This document shows positions 10,101 to 21,800 of a stretch of 64,000 nt of DNA, one piece after another. Numbering within the stretch: position 1 is the first letter of the stretch; every line of letters begins with the position of its first letter. The notes under the pieces are model-generated. The model made no database searches, was not told where the DNA came from, and saw nothing but the letters and a program-made list of their open reading frames with translations. Source of the DNA: Mytilus trossulus. Lineage: Eukaryota > Mollusca > Bivalvia > Mytilida > Mytilidae. Both the position numbers and the translations under genes were made by a program. The stretch spans positions 72,670,283 through 72,734,282 of the forward strand of contig NC_086377.1 in NCBI RefSeq assembly GCF_036588685.1, given 5' to 3'.

Positions 10101-11370
10101 CCCGGAAATATAGGGTTTTTTTTGTGTAAAAAAAGTGCAAAACATTTTTTGTAATTTGTGATAACGAATTATTTATATAATTAATTGGTTAGAACGGTTT
10201 AAATTCGTTGAATTAGTAATTATCATTTTTTAGTAATTTATGATTTCTGATTAAAAATCATTTTCACAGATGTTTAGCGCACCTGACCCACACTAGAATG
10301 TGAGATTTTCCCCTTAGGTTGCACCTGTTGCTGTTTTAAATAAAAAGTCTTATTCGCTGAAACAATTTGACCAAATGTTACAATATTTATACGTTATACT
10401 TTTTACCACAAAACACAATCAAACTTGTAATTGAAGAGCGTCACTTTTACAGTTCATAAGTTCGTTAAGTCCTTTATTAATGGAAAAGTGATAATTCTGT
10501 CGTTTCCCTTGTCAACATTGAGTTTGCCTCAACCAATTGTTAATAAAGGAAACTATTAAAACAAGAGTTCCAAATGGTGAAGTTGAAATCATCCCTTCGT
10601 AAATTTAACGGAAGCCATTGCAATTTGGTCAGTTAATTAGTAACAACGATTGGCCATCTGGTCAGAATGGGCAAATTATATGAAAGACTTACTGCTTAGT
10701 TTATTTCCATTTTTCTCTACATGTAGTTGTTTTAGTGGAGAAGACAAAATGTTTAAAGTTGAGAGATCTATGGACGACAGACGGATGGACGAATGAACGG
10801 ACTCAAAGTGTTGACAAAGCGTTAAAAGGGAGGTACAAATGTTAATACGTATTCTAAAAGGTTTGGCAATTGTCACAATGTCACCTTTTATACAAAATGT
10901 ATGTGTTCGTGCCTCAAGTTAAGAGTTTCATTAATGTCTGAAAGATTTTAATGGAGCTGTATAGATCTTTTGTGGTCACAAATTGTATTACGGCAAAACT
11001 AACGGGATGACTTCATAAACCCATCCTCTGTTTGTTATTCATAATGGTTCACATATATTTGCGTCGACTTAACAATCGATACCAGCACTGTATAAACTTT
11101 TCGACATACAATGACTAAATTAAATTTGACATTTCAATTAAACTGTGTATTTATAGTTTACTATGAACGTCGAGTTAATCAAGTACATAAGTGTTGAAAA
11201 CCGTCACGCTAAATGCCTAAGAATCCCGAATAAAAAGTAATAAATCGCCATCAAAGGGACGTGTTGGTAGTTATTCTATATATTGAGGATTTTGTCAAAT
11301 CATTGAAGTCGTCTGTCATTGCAGTTAAAAGAACTGATTTGAAGATATATACCTTGGATACGTAAATGTT
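10101..11370. other. Gene-free stretch
   Basis: AT-rich sequence without convincing exons. The 66-codon minus frame at 10,676-10,876 has no supporting signals. No long repeats were noticed. Confidence 0.4.
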
Positions 11371-11373
11371 TGA

Positions 11374-11613
11374 ACTGAGGCGGTTGACCTTCATCGCCGA
11401 ACAAGTTCCGAAAATGAAGATCGCGAGAAGGAATATACAGAGAAAAATTTGCCCCCAGTAGCAGTATTTGATCCTGTAACGAATTTAGTGTTAGATTCTA
11501 AAAGGATAAGCGTGGAGTTTTGTTTAATTAAGAGGGAAATTAAGCACGATATTTCAATCATTCGTAACAGTTTCCGAGTTTTAAACTTATTTCTGTGGTG
11601 CATGATAATTTAA
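11374..11613 (+). CDS. Possible exon or gene fragment, function unknown
   Basis: A plus-strand frame of 79 codons runs from just after a TGA at 11,371 to a TAA at 11,611. It has no initial ATG. The translation is mixed and charged (Glu/Asp/Lys/Arg-rich start, then PPVAVFDPVTNLVLD, then a basic/hydrophobic end), which looks more protein-like than its surroundings. A possible AG acceptor just upstream lacks a good pyrimidine tract, and no convincing donor is present. The minus strand is also open here (11,391-11,603), which weakens the case. I recognise no family. Confidence 0.22.
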   Translation, partial: TEAVDLHRRTSSENEDREKEYTEKNLPPVAVFDPVTNLVLDSKRISVEFCLIKREIKHDISIIRNSFRVLNLFLWCMII

Positions 11614-14600
11614 AAGGAAAAAGTTGTGAGAAACTTTTCTTGGTGTCTAAAGTTAATATACCGAAAGATATAGAATTGGTTTTGGACTATGGATAGACCA
11701 AGAGAGATAGGATTCTAGGAAACCCTTGAATGACCGGATAACTCTGTCGCTTCTAAATTAAATGTAAAATGTCAATTATCAATTGGTAAGTAGGAAGACA
11801 ATAATTCATCGATTTATTTTTATATATTCAAATTCAATATTTGGTAAAATTTGTCTAGAGACTAGGTAGTAGTGGTCAGGCTAGCGCTTCGGGCACAATT
11901 TGTAAGTTGTGCGTACAAGTTTCAAGAATTGAAATCTATACTTGAACAATGTTTAAAGAATGACTGTAATATCTGTTTCTTTCTAATTAAAGTTTGGATC
12001 ACATGTTTGATGTTATTTCGAATAGATACTACAGCCTACCTTAACTTATTAAGAAAGAAAAAACATTTTTAATTTCATTAAATTTTTTCGTGTCTAAAAT
12101 ATACGTAACAGTGGGGATTAGTGAGTGACTGGATTGAATGTGAAACAATTTCATATATGTTTACAAAAGATCAGGAAATTTGGATATTTTATCGAAAGGT
12201 CATTTATTATTTTACTGCATGCATAAATTGATTGAATAGATCAAATTGGTAATAAATATCAATAAAGATATACATTGTATTCCAGAATTCGTCTATGCAA
12301 ATCACAGGAAAATAATTAATTGGTTGCGTCAATACAAATATTCACCGATTGTTTGTCAACAAACTTTGATATACTTTGTTCTAATAATAAACATTATGCA
12401 ACTAGACAACAACAAAACATAATAATCAGGGCAAACATGTACTAGATAGAACATGAATAAGGGCTAATGGACCGGGATTCTGTTTTATACAATATAACAA
12501 CTAGTTTGATTTTATATGAGGCTTCACACCAGTCCATATGGACTAATACATATAAAGGTAAACAAGGAATGCAGGATATAACTACCGATCGAAAGCAAGG
12601 TAGGTAAAAGGCAGTGGCTATGTTGCCGGCTCCGGACTATATGAAATACATTTTATTGAAAAAAAATATCATGAACACACATGATATATGTGGCTACTAG
12701 GTGAGATTTCTATAATCTTTTAGTCTTCGACTAGATAAAGGATAACCATACTTTCGTATGTCGAACAGTTCCATCACCAAATAATAAACGGAAAACTTAA
12801 TTCACAATCCTAACACAACAACCTTATGTTCACTATTTACATTAGGATCTTTAAGTTTTAATGACTTTATACATGGGAAGTTTACAGTTTTTTTACTTTG
12901 ACATGGGAAGTTTACAGATTTTTAAGACTTTTTACATACAAAGTTAAGAATATTTCTGATTTTTTACTTTAAGCAGTTTGTTTTATTTTGGTATAGTACT
13001 ATTTAATGTAATAACACTTACAGAATAAATTACATAAATTCTTTTTAGATAATTCGTAATTCAGAAAAAAACTAAATTCATAGTCTTTGACCTTTAAGAA
13101 TTGACCTTTATATCTTTAAAGTAATATGGCACTAATTTATTTACTGTGTATTATGAGGGTAAATAGAAAAAAACGACTTATTTAATGTTAATTCACATAT
13201 TCATTAACTGAGACTTTAAGATTTAATAAAAAGGATTATACTTTTGAAAATTGTATTAAGTAGACTAGATTTTCATATGTTTGTTTAATTATTCATTGCT
13301 GCAACACCCATCATTGGACCCACTCTTCGTGCATCTTTTTTGTTTGCTTGGTCTTTCATCACCAGTTGATATCGTGCATTATGTATAAGGAACACTGACC
13401 TTCTTGATTGGAATTTTATTTTGAGATATCAGGTCAGATGTGACTCAGTAAACAGTTTATATGCTTGTTTTGTCCATTAATACTTGTATTGTCATTTTAT
13501 ATGTGAGGTTTTCTTCAAGCACATCAACATTTGAGGTCAGGATGTTCTTACTTGTTCGTAAAATTGTTTGTCTTAATAAGACCGGCAAAATAGCAAAACT
13601 CTATACAAATCGCTTTTTTACCGAAGCCGATAAAATAAACCCTAACTAAGAGATGGATGTCCATCAATGTCTTTATCATGTTTATCTTTTATAGTGTGAC
13701 GGTTATGTGTATATTTTATATATTCAGCTAGCCTATGTTCAAAATATTTGTATGTGCGTACTAGGTATGTAAAGTAGATGTAAATGATAATACTATAGAT
13801 TTTTTTTTCAGAGGCTATAAATTGTACATGTACAGTGACAAATGATAACAGTGTGAATGTGAAAAATTGTGAGCTCTGTACATCTACCTTAAGCAATTTT
13901 CGTGCTAATGGCAGAATAAAGTAATTAAAATAGCTGCCAAGGTCGTGTGAATGATATGATAATGTACATGTAGTTTGGTATGAACTTTAAAGTTTTCTTG
14001 CACTAATCTTTGAAATGAAAGAGCTGAATAAGGACTACAAATTGATATAAAAATGTGTGTACACCTAAGTAATACATGTATATTCTTATGGACCTCAGGA
14101 AAAAACAGTCCTACAGCTTACGATGTTAACCTCTTTAAATATGTAAGAAATTGTTATTATATAACATTTACAGAGTAAAAAACAAAAACACTGAAATAAA
14201 TGTAGATATTGTTTTCAAATCTATATATTATGTATATTGAAGCTCAACATTATGAAAAAATCACACAAGAGAAGAATAACATTCAGATTACAGAAATGAA
14301 CTTTGCATTATTTTCATAATTGAAAATTCTTAAAACTTAAAACTTTCTCATAAATTCTGTTGATACAATGTATACTTCACATTTTGCTGCGCTTCAACAA
14401 TATTTATTTCTCAGATGATTTGCATTATGTTCAGAGTATGAAGATGTAACCTGTAAGTGTTATCTATAAACTTGTATGTGGGCTTGAATGAAGAAGAGAG
14501 GAAACCCAACATCACTATTACAACCTAAAGATTTGTAAAGATCTATATTCAGTCATAAACTATCATTATAATGTTTGTTCCATTTAACGTTTCTAAATTT

Positions 14601-14645
14601 TTTTCTACAATTTTAATGTATCTAAAGATCTAAATTTATTTGTAG
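11614..14645. other. Gene-free stretch
   Basis: AT-rich DNA. A 17-bp phrase, ACATGGGAAGTTTACAG, is repeated near 12,872 and 12,900. A 38-bp segment near 14,416-14,453 sits between a good acceptor (TTTATTTCTCAG) and a canonical donor (GTAAGT), but all three frames contain stops. It could only be an untranslated exon or chance. Confidence 0.4.
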
Positions 14646-14837
14646 GGGGAAATCATCAGAAATTTATGTAAAGAGGAACCTCCTAAAAGAAAAGACAATT
14701 CTGAAACAAAATCAAATAATGTACAAAAGATTGATGAAACTCATCAACAAAGGACAAACAACACAAAAACCTCTTATGTTGTCCCGAAAAAACGTCAGAT
14801 CAAGCACAGAAATTTACTAAAGGCGAATTTTCAAAAT
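14646..14837 (+). CDS. Possible exon, lysine-rich, function unknown
   Basis: Sixty-four open codons follow an acceptor-like AATTTATTTGTAG and end at TAA (14,838-14,840). The translation is basic and polar (EEPPKRKDNSETK, then VVPKKRQIKHR), resembling a disordered nuclear-protein segment. It lies on the same strand and 2.9 kb upstream of the SPLK-repeat gene. Against it, the entry phase differs from the phase-1 rule of that gene's other exons and no strong donor precedes the stop. A second plus-strand frame is also open over most of this stretch. Confidence 0.25.
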
Positions 14838-15263
14838 TAATGCTGGATAGAAGCAATATGCATCTCGATATTTTGAAATATATTCAAAATTGTTCAACTA
14901 CATTAAATTAATGCCAAAAGTAGGAGGTCCCCCGCGAAAAATTGTGAAGACTATGCTGATAAAACTAGGAATTTTACTTAGGAGCAAAGATCATCAATCC
15001 TAAAATATTTATGTGACAATGTTCATCCAATCACCTTGCAACACCTTGATGTACATGTACCAAGTCTAATTCATGTCACTATTACATGCACTTTGATACA
15101 CAGACCATCCAACTTTGATTCAGGTTTGTCTGTTTTTGCTTCTCTTTTATTTCTGTCAGAAGAATATTGACTTTGAAATTTTGCTTAGTTTACATGTATT
15201 AGTTTGTGTTTAGATTTGTTTAAAGGCAACTACTTGTGATAAGTCAATGGGATTTGGTAAGTA

Positions 15264-15700
15264 GGTCCGAGACCACAATTGTCGTCCCTTGATTAATATA
15301 GTCCCTAGTGTTAACAGTGGGTTACTTGCCAATAATTTTTATACCCCTTCCAAGTTTATTTCTCCATGTTTAATGCCTCAAATTGTAAGTAGGGGGTGAA
15401 ATTACACTGTAAAAAATTTGGGTCCAGAATTTTACAAGAAAGTAGTGATTTGGTCCAGCTTAAAAAAGGTTAAAAATTAGCAATTTGGAAGCTGTTAAAA
15501 GATTTTAAGACACCCTAAACACAAAATTGTCCATATTTTGAGTTAGAGGCGATGAAGTTTTCTATAATTTTGATATAATTTGTCCCAAAAGTAGTACAAC
15601 ACACTGTAAAAATTTCATTGAGAAAGCGCAGGTGGGATTTTTTCAATTTTCATCTATGTTCTAAAAGAAATGCACTACGAATTAATTGTGTTCTCAGACC
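15264..15700 (+). mobile_element. Non-autonomous TIR element, copy A
   Basis: A 437-bp sequence starting GGTCCGAGACCACAATTGTC and ending AATTGTGTTCTCAGACC, so its ends are inverted repeats. The 4 bases AGTA flank it on both sides (15,260-15,263 and 15,701-15,704), a target-site duplication. The interior has no gene. It is similar over its whole length to the reverse complement of 58,646-59,093. Few superfamilies make 4-bp duplications (Sola is one, and piggyBac uses TTAA only), so the superfamily is open. Confidence 0.88.
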
Positions 15701-16319
15701 AGTAGTTGTATTAGCATTGGCACATCTCTTTTCTATAGAGATTGTTTAGCCCATGTTCCTTCAGTCATACGTGGATAATTGTCTTTCAATATTTGCAACA
15801 CTGACATGTTAAAGTGTAGCTATTTTAATTCCAACATTTGTCAAAAACAATTCTAATGATTTGCCGTTCGACAAATGTTCCTATTCATTTGTTAAAACTA
15901 TAATTTCAAGAAAATGAAAACAGCGTGTGCATATTTGTAATCATTAAATAGCAAAAAATATTATCATTGATACTCAAAATATAACAGATGAGTGATGCAG
16001 GCTATTCAAATCCAAAACCTTGTCATATCTGATTGAAAAATCTCATTTACCTTATAATACTTTTGATCTTTTAGACAAAGAATATAAATCCTTGTAACAT
16101 ATGCATGAAAGTTAAAATAGAAATGTATAAAATAAAAGATGCTGTTAAAAAGATCTGCTAAACAAAAAGTAGAAAGATCACCTTGATAGACAAAGGTAAT
16201 GTTATTCAACTGAACATTGAACTTGAAACCATTGAAGCAGATTTTATATGATACAATTCCCATTACTTTTGTTAGTTTAAAAAGAATAGATTGTTTAAGT
16301 TTATAAATGTCTCTTAAAT

Positions 16320-16670
16320 GTAATACATTTGACCAAAAAAAAAGTTTTTTTCAAAAATGTTGCTACTGATGACAAAATGGATGTCTAGTTCAATAGAGGC
16401 AATTTTACCTTAACAGTTCAGGAGTTATGGTGTTGAGATATTGAAAATGAAAGTGTGAGTTTCAGGTTAAATTTTTCGGTCAAGGTAGTTTTTGATGATG
16501 TTGAAGTCCAATCAACTTGAAACTTAGTACACATGTTTCCTATGGTATGATATTCCTAATTTTTATGCCACATTAGATTTTTTACCCAATTTCATGGTCC
16601 ATTGAACATGGAAAATTATAGTGCGAGTGGGGCATCCGTGTACTTTGGACACATCCTTGTTCTTCCAATT
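16320..16670 (+). repeat. Dispersed mussel-type repeat
   Basis: Gene-free stretch with phrases I remember as highly repeated in mussel sequence, such as CAACTTGAAACTTAGTACAC, AGTGCGAGTGGGGCATCC and GTGTACTTTGGACACAT. No second copy was found in this window, so the repeat status rests on memory. Confidence 0.4.
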
Positions 16671-16924
16671 TTAGTTTGTTTGTGACTGTACAACCATAAG
16701 GTCAAACCAAATGATTGAAAATAGGAAATATGGTTGATTCCAATTTTGTAAGCTAGGACAAAAGTGTCCATTGAAAGAAATTAGTTGTCTTAAAAAGTAT
16801 GTTTGAAATGGACAGTCTATTTTTATGTGAAAAAGTATAATATTCTTCAAAAAAACTTATTTCAAATGTGAAAACTGTAGATATAAGCTGCTAAAGGGGA
16901 ACCACTAATGATATTGTTATATAT

Positions 16925-17330
16925 AAAAAAAAAAGAAGATGTGGTATGATTGCCAATCAGACAACTGTCCACAAGAGACAAAAATATGGGCTTCAACAAT
17001 GAGCAAAGCCAATACTGCATAGTCAGCTATAAAAGGCCCCGATATGACAATATTAATGTAAAACAATTCAAACAAGAAAACTAATGACCTTATTTAAATA
17101 TAATAATGAACAAAAAACAAATATGTAACACATCAACAAACGAAACGACAACCACTGATTACAGGCTCCTGACTTGGGATAGGCACATGCATAGATAATG
17201 TGGCTGGGTTAAACATGCAAAGTTTTTTTTACATTGGCATTTCCACATATATCACATTGCATTGCACTTTCAGTTTCATTCATCAGTCATTAACGTTTTT
17301 TCACAATTTAAGGTTAAGTTTTATTTGTTT
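16925..17330 (+). repeat. Dispersed repeat with GATGTGGTATGATTGCCAAT head
   Basis: Starts GATGTGGTATGATTGCCAAT, continues through CAATGAGCAAAGCCAATACT and ends near CAGGCTCCTGACTTGGGATA with GGCTGGGTTAAACATG. Inverted relatives of the first half lie at 26,955-27,065 and 27,430-27,580, and the tail recurs at 61,333-61,385. Its head closely matches the 46-bp satellite unit at 29-49 kb. The part from 17,070 on is duplicated at 17,745-17,990. Confidence 0.8.
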
Positions 17331-17501
17331 TGAATGATTAAACCATTTGCATGATTTCAAATGTCATATCCACTTTTTCCTACCTGCCCCTGGAGGACTT
17401 TTGAATTCAGTGTTGGTTTGAAATAGCACATCCTATTGATGGCCTCTTTTTCTAAATTTTATTAAAAGTTTCAACTACATAGTTAGATCATAATTTTTCA
17501 G

Positions 17502-17712
17502 GCTTTTTACATCATATGGCTGATCTAGATGCTGTTTTAAGAGCACAGTCTGTACTGTTTGTGATTGAAGAAGAAGTGGAAACAAAGCCAGAAAATCTGT
17601 TGAGTCATACAGATATTCTGTTTAATATGTCCTGAAACACAAACTTCAGCGAAGACCTACTTTAGTAAAGATGCATGGCAGCTTGTTTTAAATACTCTCA
17701 AAGTATTAGAAG
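17502..17712 (+). CDS. Probable upstream exon of the SPLK-repeat gene, with a one-base frame break
   Basis: Bounded by an acceptor (TAATTTTTCAG) and a donor-like GAAG/GTACAC. It enters with two bases of a codon and leaves with one, the same phase-1 pattern as every downstream exon. The first half reads a sensible frame (HHMADLDAVLRAQSVLF, then EEEVETKPENLL) until a TGA at 17,633-17,635. Shifting by one base, the rest continues openly (CPETQTSAKTYFSKDAWQ, then LVLNTLKVLE) to the donor. The exon is 211 bases, one more than a multiple of three. Either the sequence carries a one-base insertion (assembly error or inactive allele), or the two halves are not one exon. I recognise no domain. It is flanked by a 250-bp direct duplication (17,070-17,330 and 17,745-17,990). 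Confidence 0.5.
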
Positions 17713-17744
17713 GTACACAAATGTAACAAGTCTGAATATTAAAA

Positions 17745-17990
17745 ATAGAAAACTAACGACCTTATTTAAATATAAAAATGAACAAAAAACAAATATGTAA
17801 CACATAAACAAACCACTGATTACAGGCTCCTGACTTGGGATAGGCACATGCATAGATAATGTGGCTGGGTTAAACATGCAGGTTTTTTTTTTACATTGGC
17901 ATTTCCACATATATCACATTGCATTGCACTTTCAGTTTTATTCATCAGTCATTAACGTTTGTCACTATTTAAGGTTAAATTTTAACTTAA
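17745..17990 (+). repeat. Direct duplicate of 17,070-17,330
   Basis: Matches 17,070-17,330 closely, starting at GAAAACTAA(T/C)GACCTTATTT, running through the CAGGCTCCTGACTTGGGATA block and on into unique-looking sequence (CATTGCATTGCACTTTCAG). The copies are about 675 bp apart and bracket the exon at 17,502-17,712. The chance 70-codon minus frame at 17,698-17,910 lies here. Confidence 0.88.
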
Positions 17991-18023
17991 CTGCTGCAAT
18001 CAAAGAATTTTTATTGCTTTTTT

Positions 18024-18779
18024 AGCTCACCTGGCCCACAAGGCCAAGTGAGCTTTTCTCATCACTTGGCGTTCCTCGTCCTTTGTTCGTCTCCGTCGAC
18101 ATCGTTGTTAACTTTTACAAAAATCTTCTCCTCTGAAACTACTGAGTCAAATTTAACCAAACTTAGCCACAATCATTATTGGGGTATCTTTTTGAAAAAA
18201 AAATGTGTGCAGTGACCCAGCCAACCAATCAAGATGGCCGCCATGGCTAAAAATAGAACACATGGGGTAAAATGAAGATTATAACTCTGAAAATAAAGCA
18301 TTTAGAACAAATCTGACAAAGGATTGAATTGGTATCTAGTCAATATCTATTTTCCCTGAAATTTTCAGATGATTTGGAGAAATGATTGTTGGGTTGCCTC
18401 CCCCTCAATTGGTAATTTGAAAAAAAATGCCTTGTTTGGTTATTATCTTGAATATTGTTATAAATAGAGATAAATTGTAAACAGCATAAATGTTCAGCCG
18501 AGTAAGATCTACAAATAAGTCAACATGACCAAAATGGTCAGTTGACCTCTGAAAGAGTTATTGCCCTTTATAGTAAATTTTTAACAATTTTCATTAATTT
18601 GGTAAATTGGTTTACAAAATACTTTCCTTTCTATCTAAAGGGCCAAGTTTATTATAGATAGAAAATTGTAAGTAACAAGAATGTTCAGTCAAGTAAGATC
18701 TTCAAACACAATTTTGTCATGAATCCATCTGTGTCCTTCATAGACTAAGGTGAGCGACACAGGGTCTTTAGAGCCTCTA
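18024..18779 (+). mobile_element. Non-autonomous element (GCTCACCT/AGGTGAGC ends), intronic
   Basis: Starts TAGCTCACCTGGCCC and ends AAGGTGAGCGACACAGGG with GCTCACCT (18,025-18,032) inverted as AGGTGAGC (18,748-18,755). No open frame of note. I recognise the opening (AAGTGAGCTTTTCTCATCAC) as a very common bivalve repeat. Fragments occur at 5630-6030, 9855-10,030 and 23,810-24,250. It lies in the intron just before the exon at 18,793. Confidence 0.7.
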
Positions 18780-18792
18780 ATTTATGTTTTAG

Positions 18793-18882
18793 ATATGTAT
18801 ATTAGTAACACTCAGAAGTATTATGATAAGATTTCTCCATGCCAGACAAGAAAAGGCAAAGCTTTAATAGGTCCAGTTGAAG
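18793..18882 (+). CDS. SPLK-repeat gene, exon (30 codons)
   Basis: Acceptor TTTATGTTTTAG and donor GAAG/GTGAGT. Encodes a Tyr/Lys-rich segment (MYISNTQKYYDKISP, then CQTRKGKALIGPVE). Phase 1 at both ends. Confidence 0.65.
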
Positions 18883-21800
18883 GTGAGTTTCATATTAATG
18901 AATATTGAAAAAAACATCTGAACGTAAGTACGTATATGTGGAATAATTGTCATTGGTACCAAACCCAGTTACGACATTGAACAAGTATTAAATAAGCTCT
19001 CTACGAGTTCAAGTTTGACATCATTATAAAGTTGACTTTTGACTGGTTTCTGCTGGTTTATAGTAGAAACGTGTTTAACTGGCCATGGACCTAAGAGCAA
19101 ATTGATTTTATTTCCAATAAGTTAATTAATGAAAATATAAAATGTGTAAAAGATTTTCAAGGAGACAACAATGAGCTAGAGACCAATTTGCATAGATGTA
19201 AACTACTATTGGTTACTGTTTGGCCTTCAACAATAAGCAAAATCTTTAAAATGTAGGAAGTTATGAAGACTTTGTGACATTATGTTAAGACTTTGTAATA
19301 ACTTCACCATTGTTTTAAGGATAAAGCTTATTCAAGCACTTTTAAAAAAAATTTGTAGGAAGAATATTTAAAAAGTTTTTAAAAAGGACATCAGACCAGA
19401 TTAAATCAAGTAAGTAATTCTTGACTTGTGTTAGTATTTTAATTTATTATGGTCTGATTAGTGCTGTTTTCTACTGCACAAGTATTTCTTTGGACATAAT
19501 ACAGTTTGGGTTCTACAGATAAGTCTGAACCATCTTAAATATTTATCAATATGCTCCAGTAACATTGATAGTGCAAGATGTTAACTCTGCATAGTATATT
19601 ATTTACTTTTTATATTTGTATCGATTTAGTATAAAACCAGATAGGTTGTTCATTTGTGTAAGTTGAAATTTGAAAATTCACCTCTTATTCCATTTTTTTT
19701 CTCTTAAAAGATGATTTTAATATATTTTTTTTAGCTTTTTGGCAGAAAAATGAAATAGCATTTTTGAAAATGTATTTAATTGTACTTAAGGCATCATGAA
19801 TTATATATAATCATTGATAAAAAATCTGCACCAAAAAAATTAGAGGTGAGTGATTTCAGGCTTTCATGATCCTCTTGTTTCTGTAGATATCTTGTTTCAA
19901 TATTTGTGAAAAATGTTTATGCCAACCTGGGGAGATATGATATAAAAAAGAATACTAACAATTTAAGCAGTTTATTAATACACATTTTTTATACCCTACG
20001 CAAATTAAGTTACGAAAGGTAAAATGTTTTTGACTGGTCCATCTCTCTTTTTGTCTGTCGCCATCTGTAAACAAAAAAGCTTGGATGGGATTGTTATTGA
20101 CAGAAATAAGAGGAAGGAAGCTTTTGTCACGAGGGGACTGGATAAAAATCATCGTCTGGATGCTGCCTTCATTTCTGGTGTGATTTTCTTCTTTACATAA
20201 ATAAAGTGTTGGTTACCATAAAAGCTTCGATAGGATTGATTTTTAGATAAATCTGTAGAGGGGTATTTTTTGTTCAGGAGGGGGACTTTCTGCTTTATGC
20301 CTAGAACATTTAGAAAGCACATTTATTTTTTGTTGGTTGGATTTCCTATAAATTTCAATGAAGTGCTGGATATTGGTTCAGGTGGACCACTTTGTCAGGG
20401 GGGGGGGGGGACTTGGATGAAAATCATAGATTTATATTTTGTTTGCCTAGTGACAATATAGGGATGTGGAGTATGTGATCCTGCTCACTTAACTTAAGTT
20501 CTTTTATAGATAACCAAGGTATAAAAAAAGTTCTATGACATAATTCTAGGTAAAAAAGATAAGAAATCCTTTGATAGTGATGACAGATCTCCATTTAAAG
20601 CAAGAAAAGGTAGGTATTTTGATATTTTTTTGTATTTAAAAATACTTATTGCTGTTGTTCTACACATCTACAAATTTCCTACTCAATTATGCATGTATCA
20701 GGCTTATTATGTTGCATGCCAGAAGCATTTCATCTTAACAAGTCACTTCTAACATCTTATAATTAATTACTTTATAGAAAAAAGAAGTGTATATTCCTTT
20801 ACAAGTGAGGAATTTTCTCCATTAAAAGCTAGGAAAGCTAGGAAATCCTTTACAAGTGAGGACAGTTCTCCATTAAAAGCTAGGAAAGCTAGGAAATCCT
20901 TTACAAGTGAGGACAATTCTCCATTAAAAGCTAGGAAATCCTTTACAAGTGAGGATAGTTCTCCATTAAAAGCTAGGAAATCCCTTACAAGTGAAGATAG
21001 TTCTCCATTAAAAGCTAGGAAATCCTTTACAACTGAGGACAATTCTCCATTAATTGCTAGGACATCCTTTACAAGCAAGGACAGTTCTCCATTAAAAGCA
21101 ATAAAAGGTGAGTGATAATATGTTATATTTTACCTGTCGACATAGTTGCTGAACTGGTAACTGTCAGTCTGTCAGTCCAAAAGACTTTGTTGTTTAATTT
21201 TTGTCAAAGTTTTCATGGCTTTTATGAAAAGAAATAATTTTATTTTTGATGTGGAGCTTTGTAAAGGTGAGTTTTTTTTTTGGATACAATTGCTTTCAAG
21301 CAATCTGTAGACTTATACTTATATAAAAACAAACAAAGGGATTGAACTAAAACAACTTTCCTATAATATTCTTTTCATAATCTTCATGTTTGATAATTCC
21401 ATTGACTTATATGTGTGTTTTTAACAACACGAAAAATCAGAATTAAGCAATATTTATATTGAATGTTTTTATAAATTTAGAAACACGTCAGAGGGAATCC
21501 CAGTTTTGATAAAATACGAGAGTTCTCTGAATTCCGATAAATCTATTTTTGTCATATAAGAAATGAAGTGGAGTTTTTCTTATATGTTACTGTTATGAAA
21601 CTGATATTTAAGATCATTGTAATTCCATAAAGAAATAGAGAACCATCTAGGTCGTTTAGTTAACATTTAATATACGACCTTGCTCAAAGGTTTGTTTTGG
21701 TAATTATGCGCATGCGTATAGATTTCTTGACTTCAAGGGGTTTTAGCTCTGGATTCCCCACTCAATTAATTTATAACTCATGGGATCTTTTCTATGAATG

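Noticed and set aside
14416-14453. Micro-exon between TTTATTTCTCAG and GTAAGT
   Set aside because: All three frames contain stops, so it cannot be a coding exon of the downstream gene; it may be chance or untranslated.
20767-21078. 103-codon minus-strand frame rich in FLAFNGELSSLV repeats
   Set aside because: It is the antisense of exon B1. The plus strand has correct splice sites and phases while the minus strand has none.
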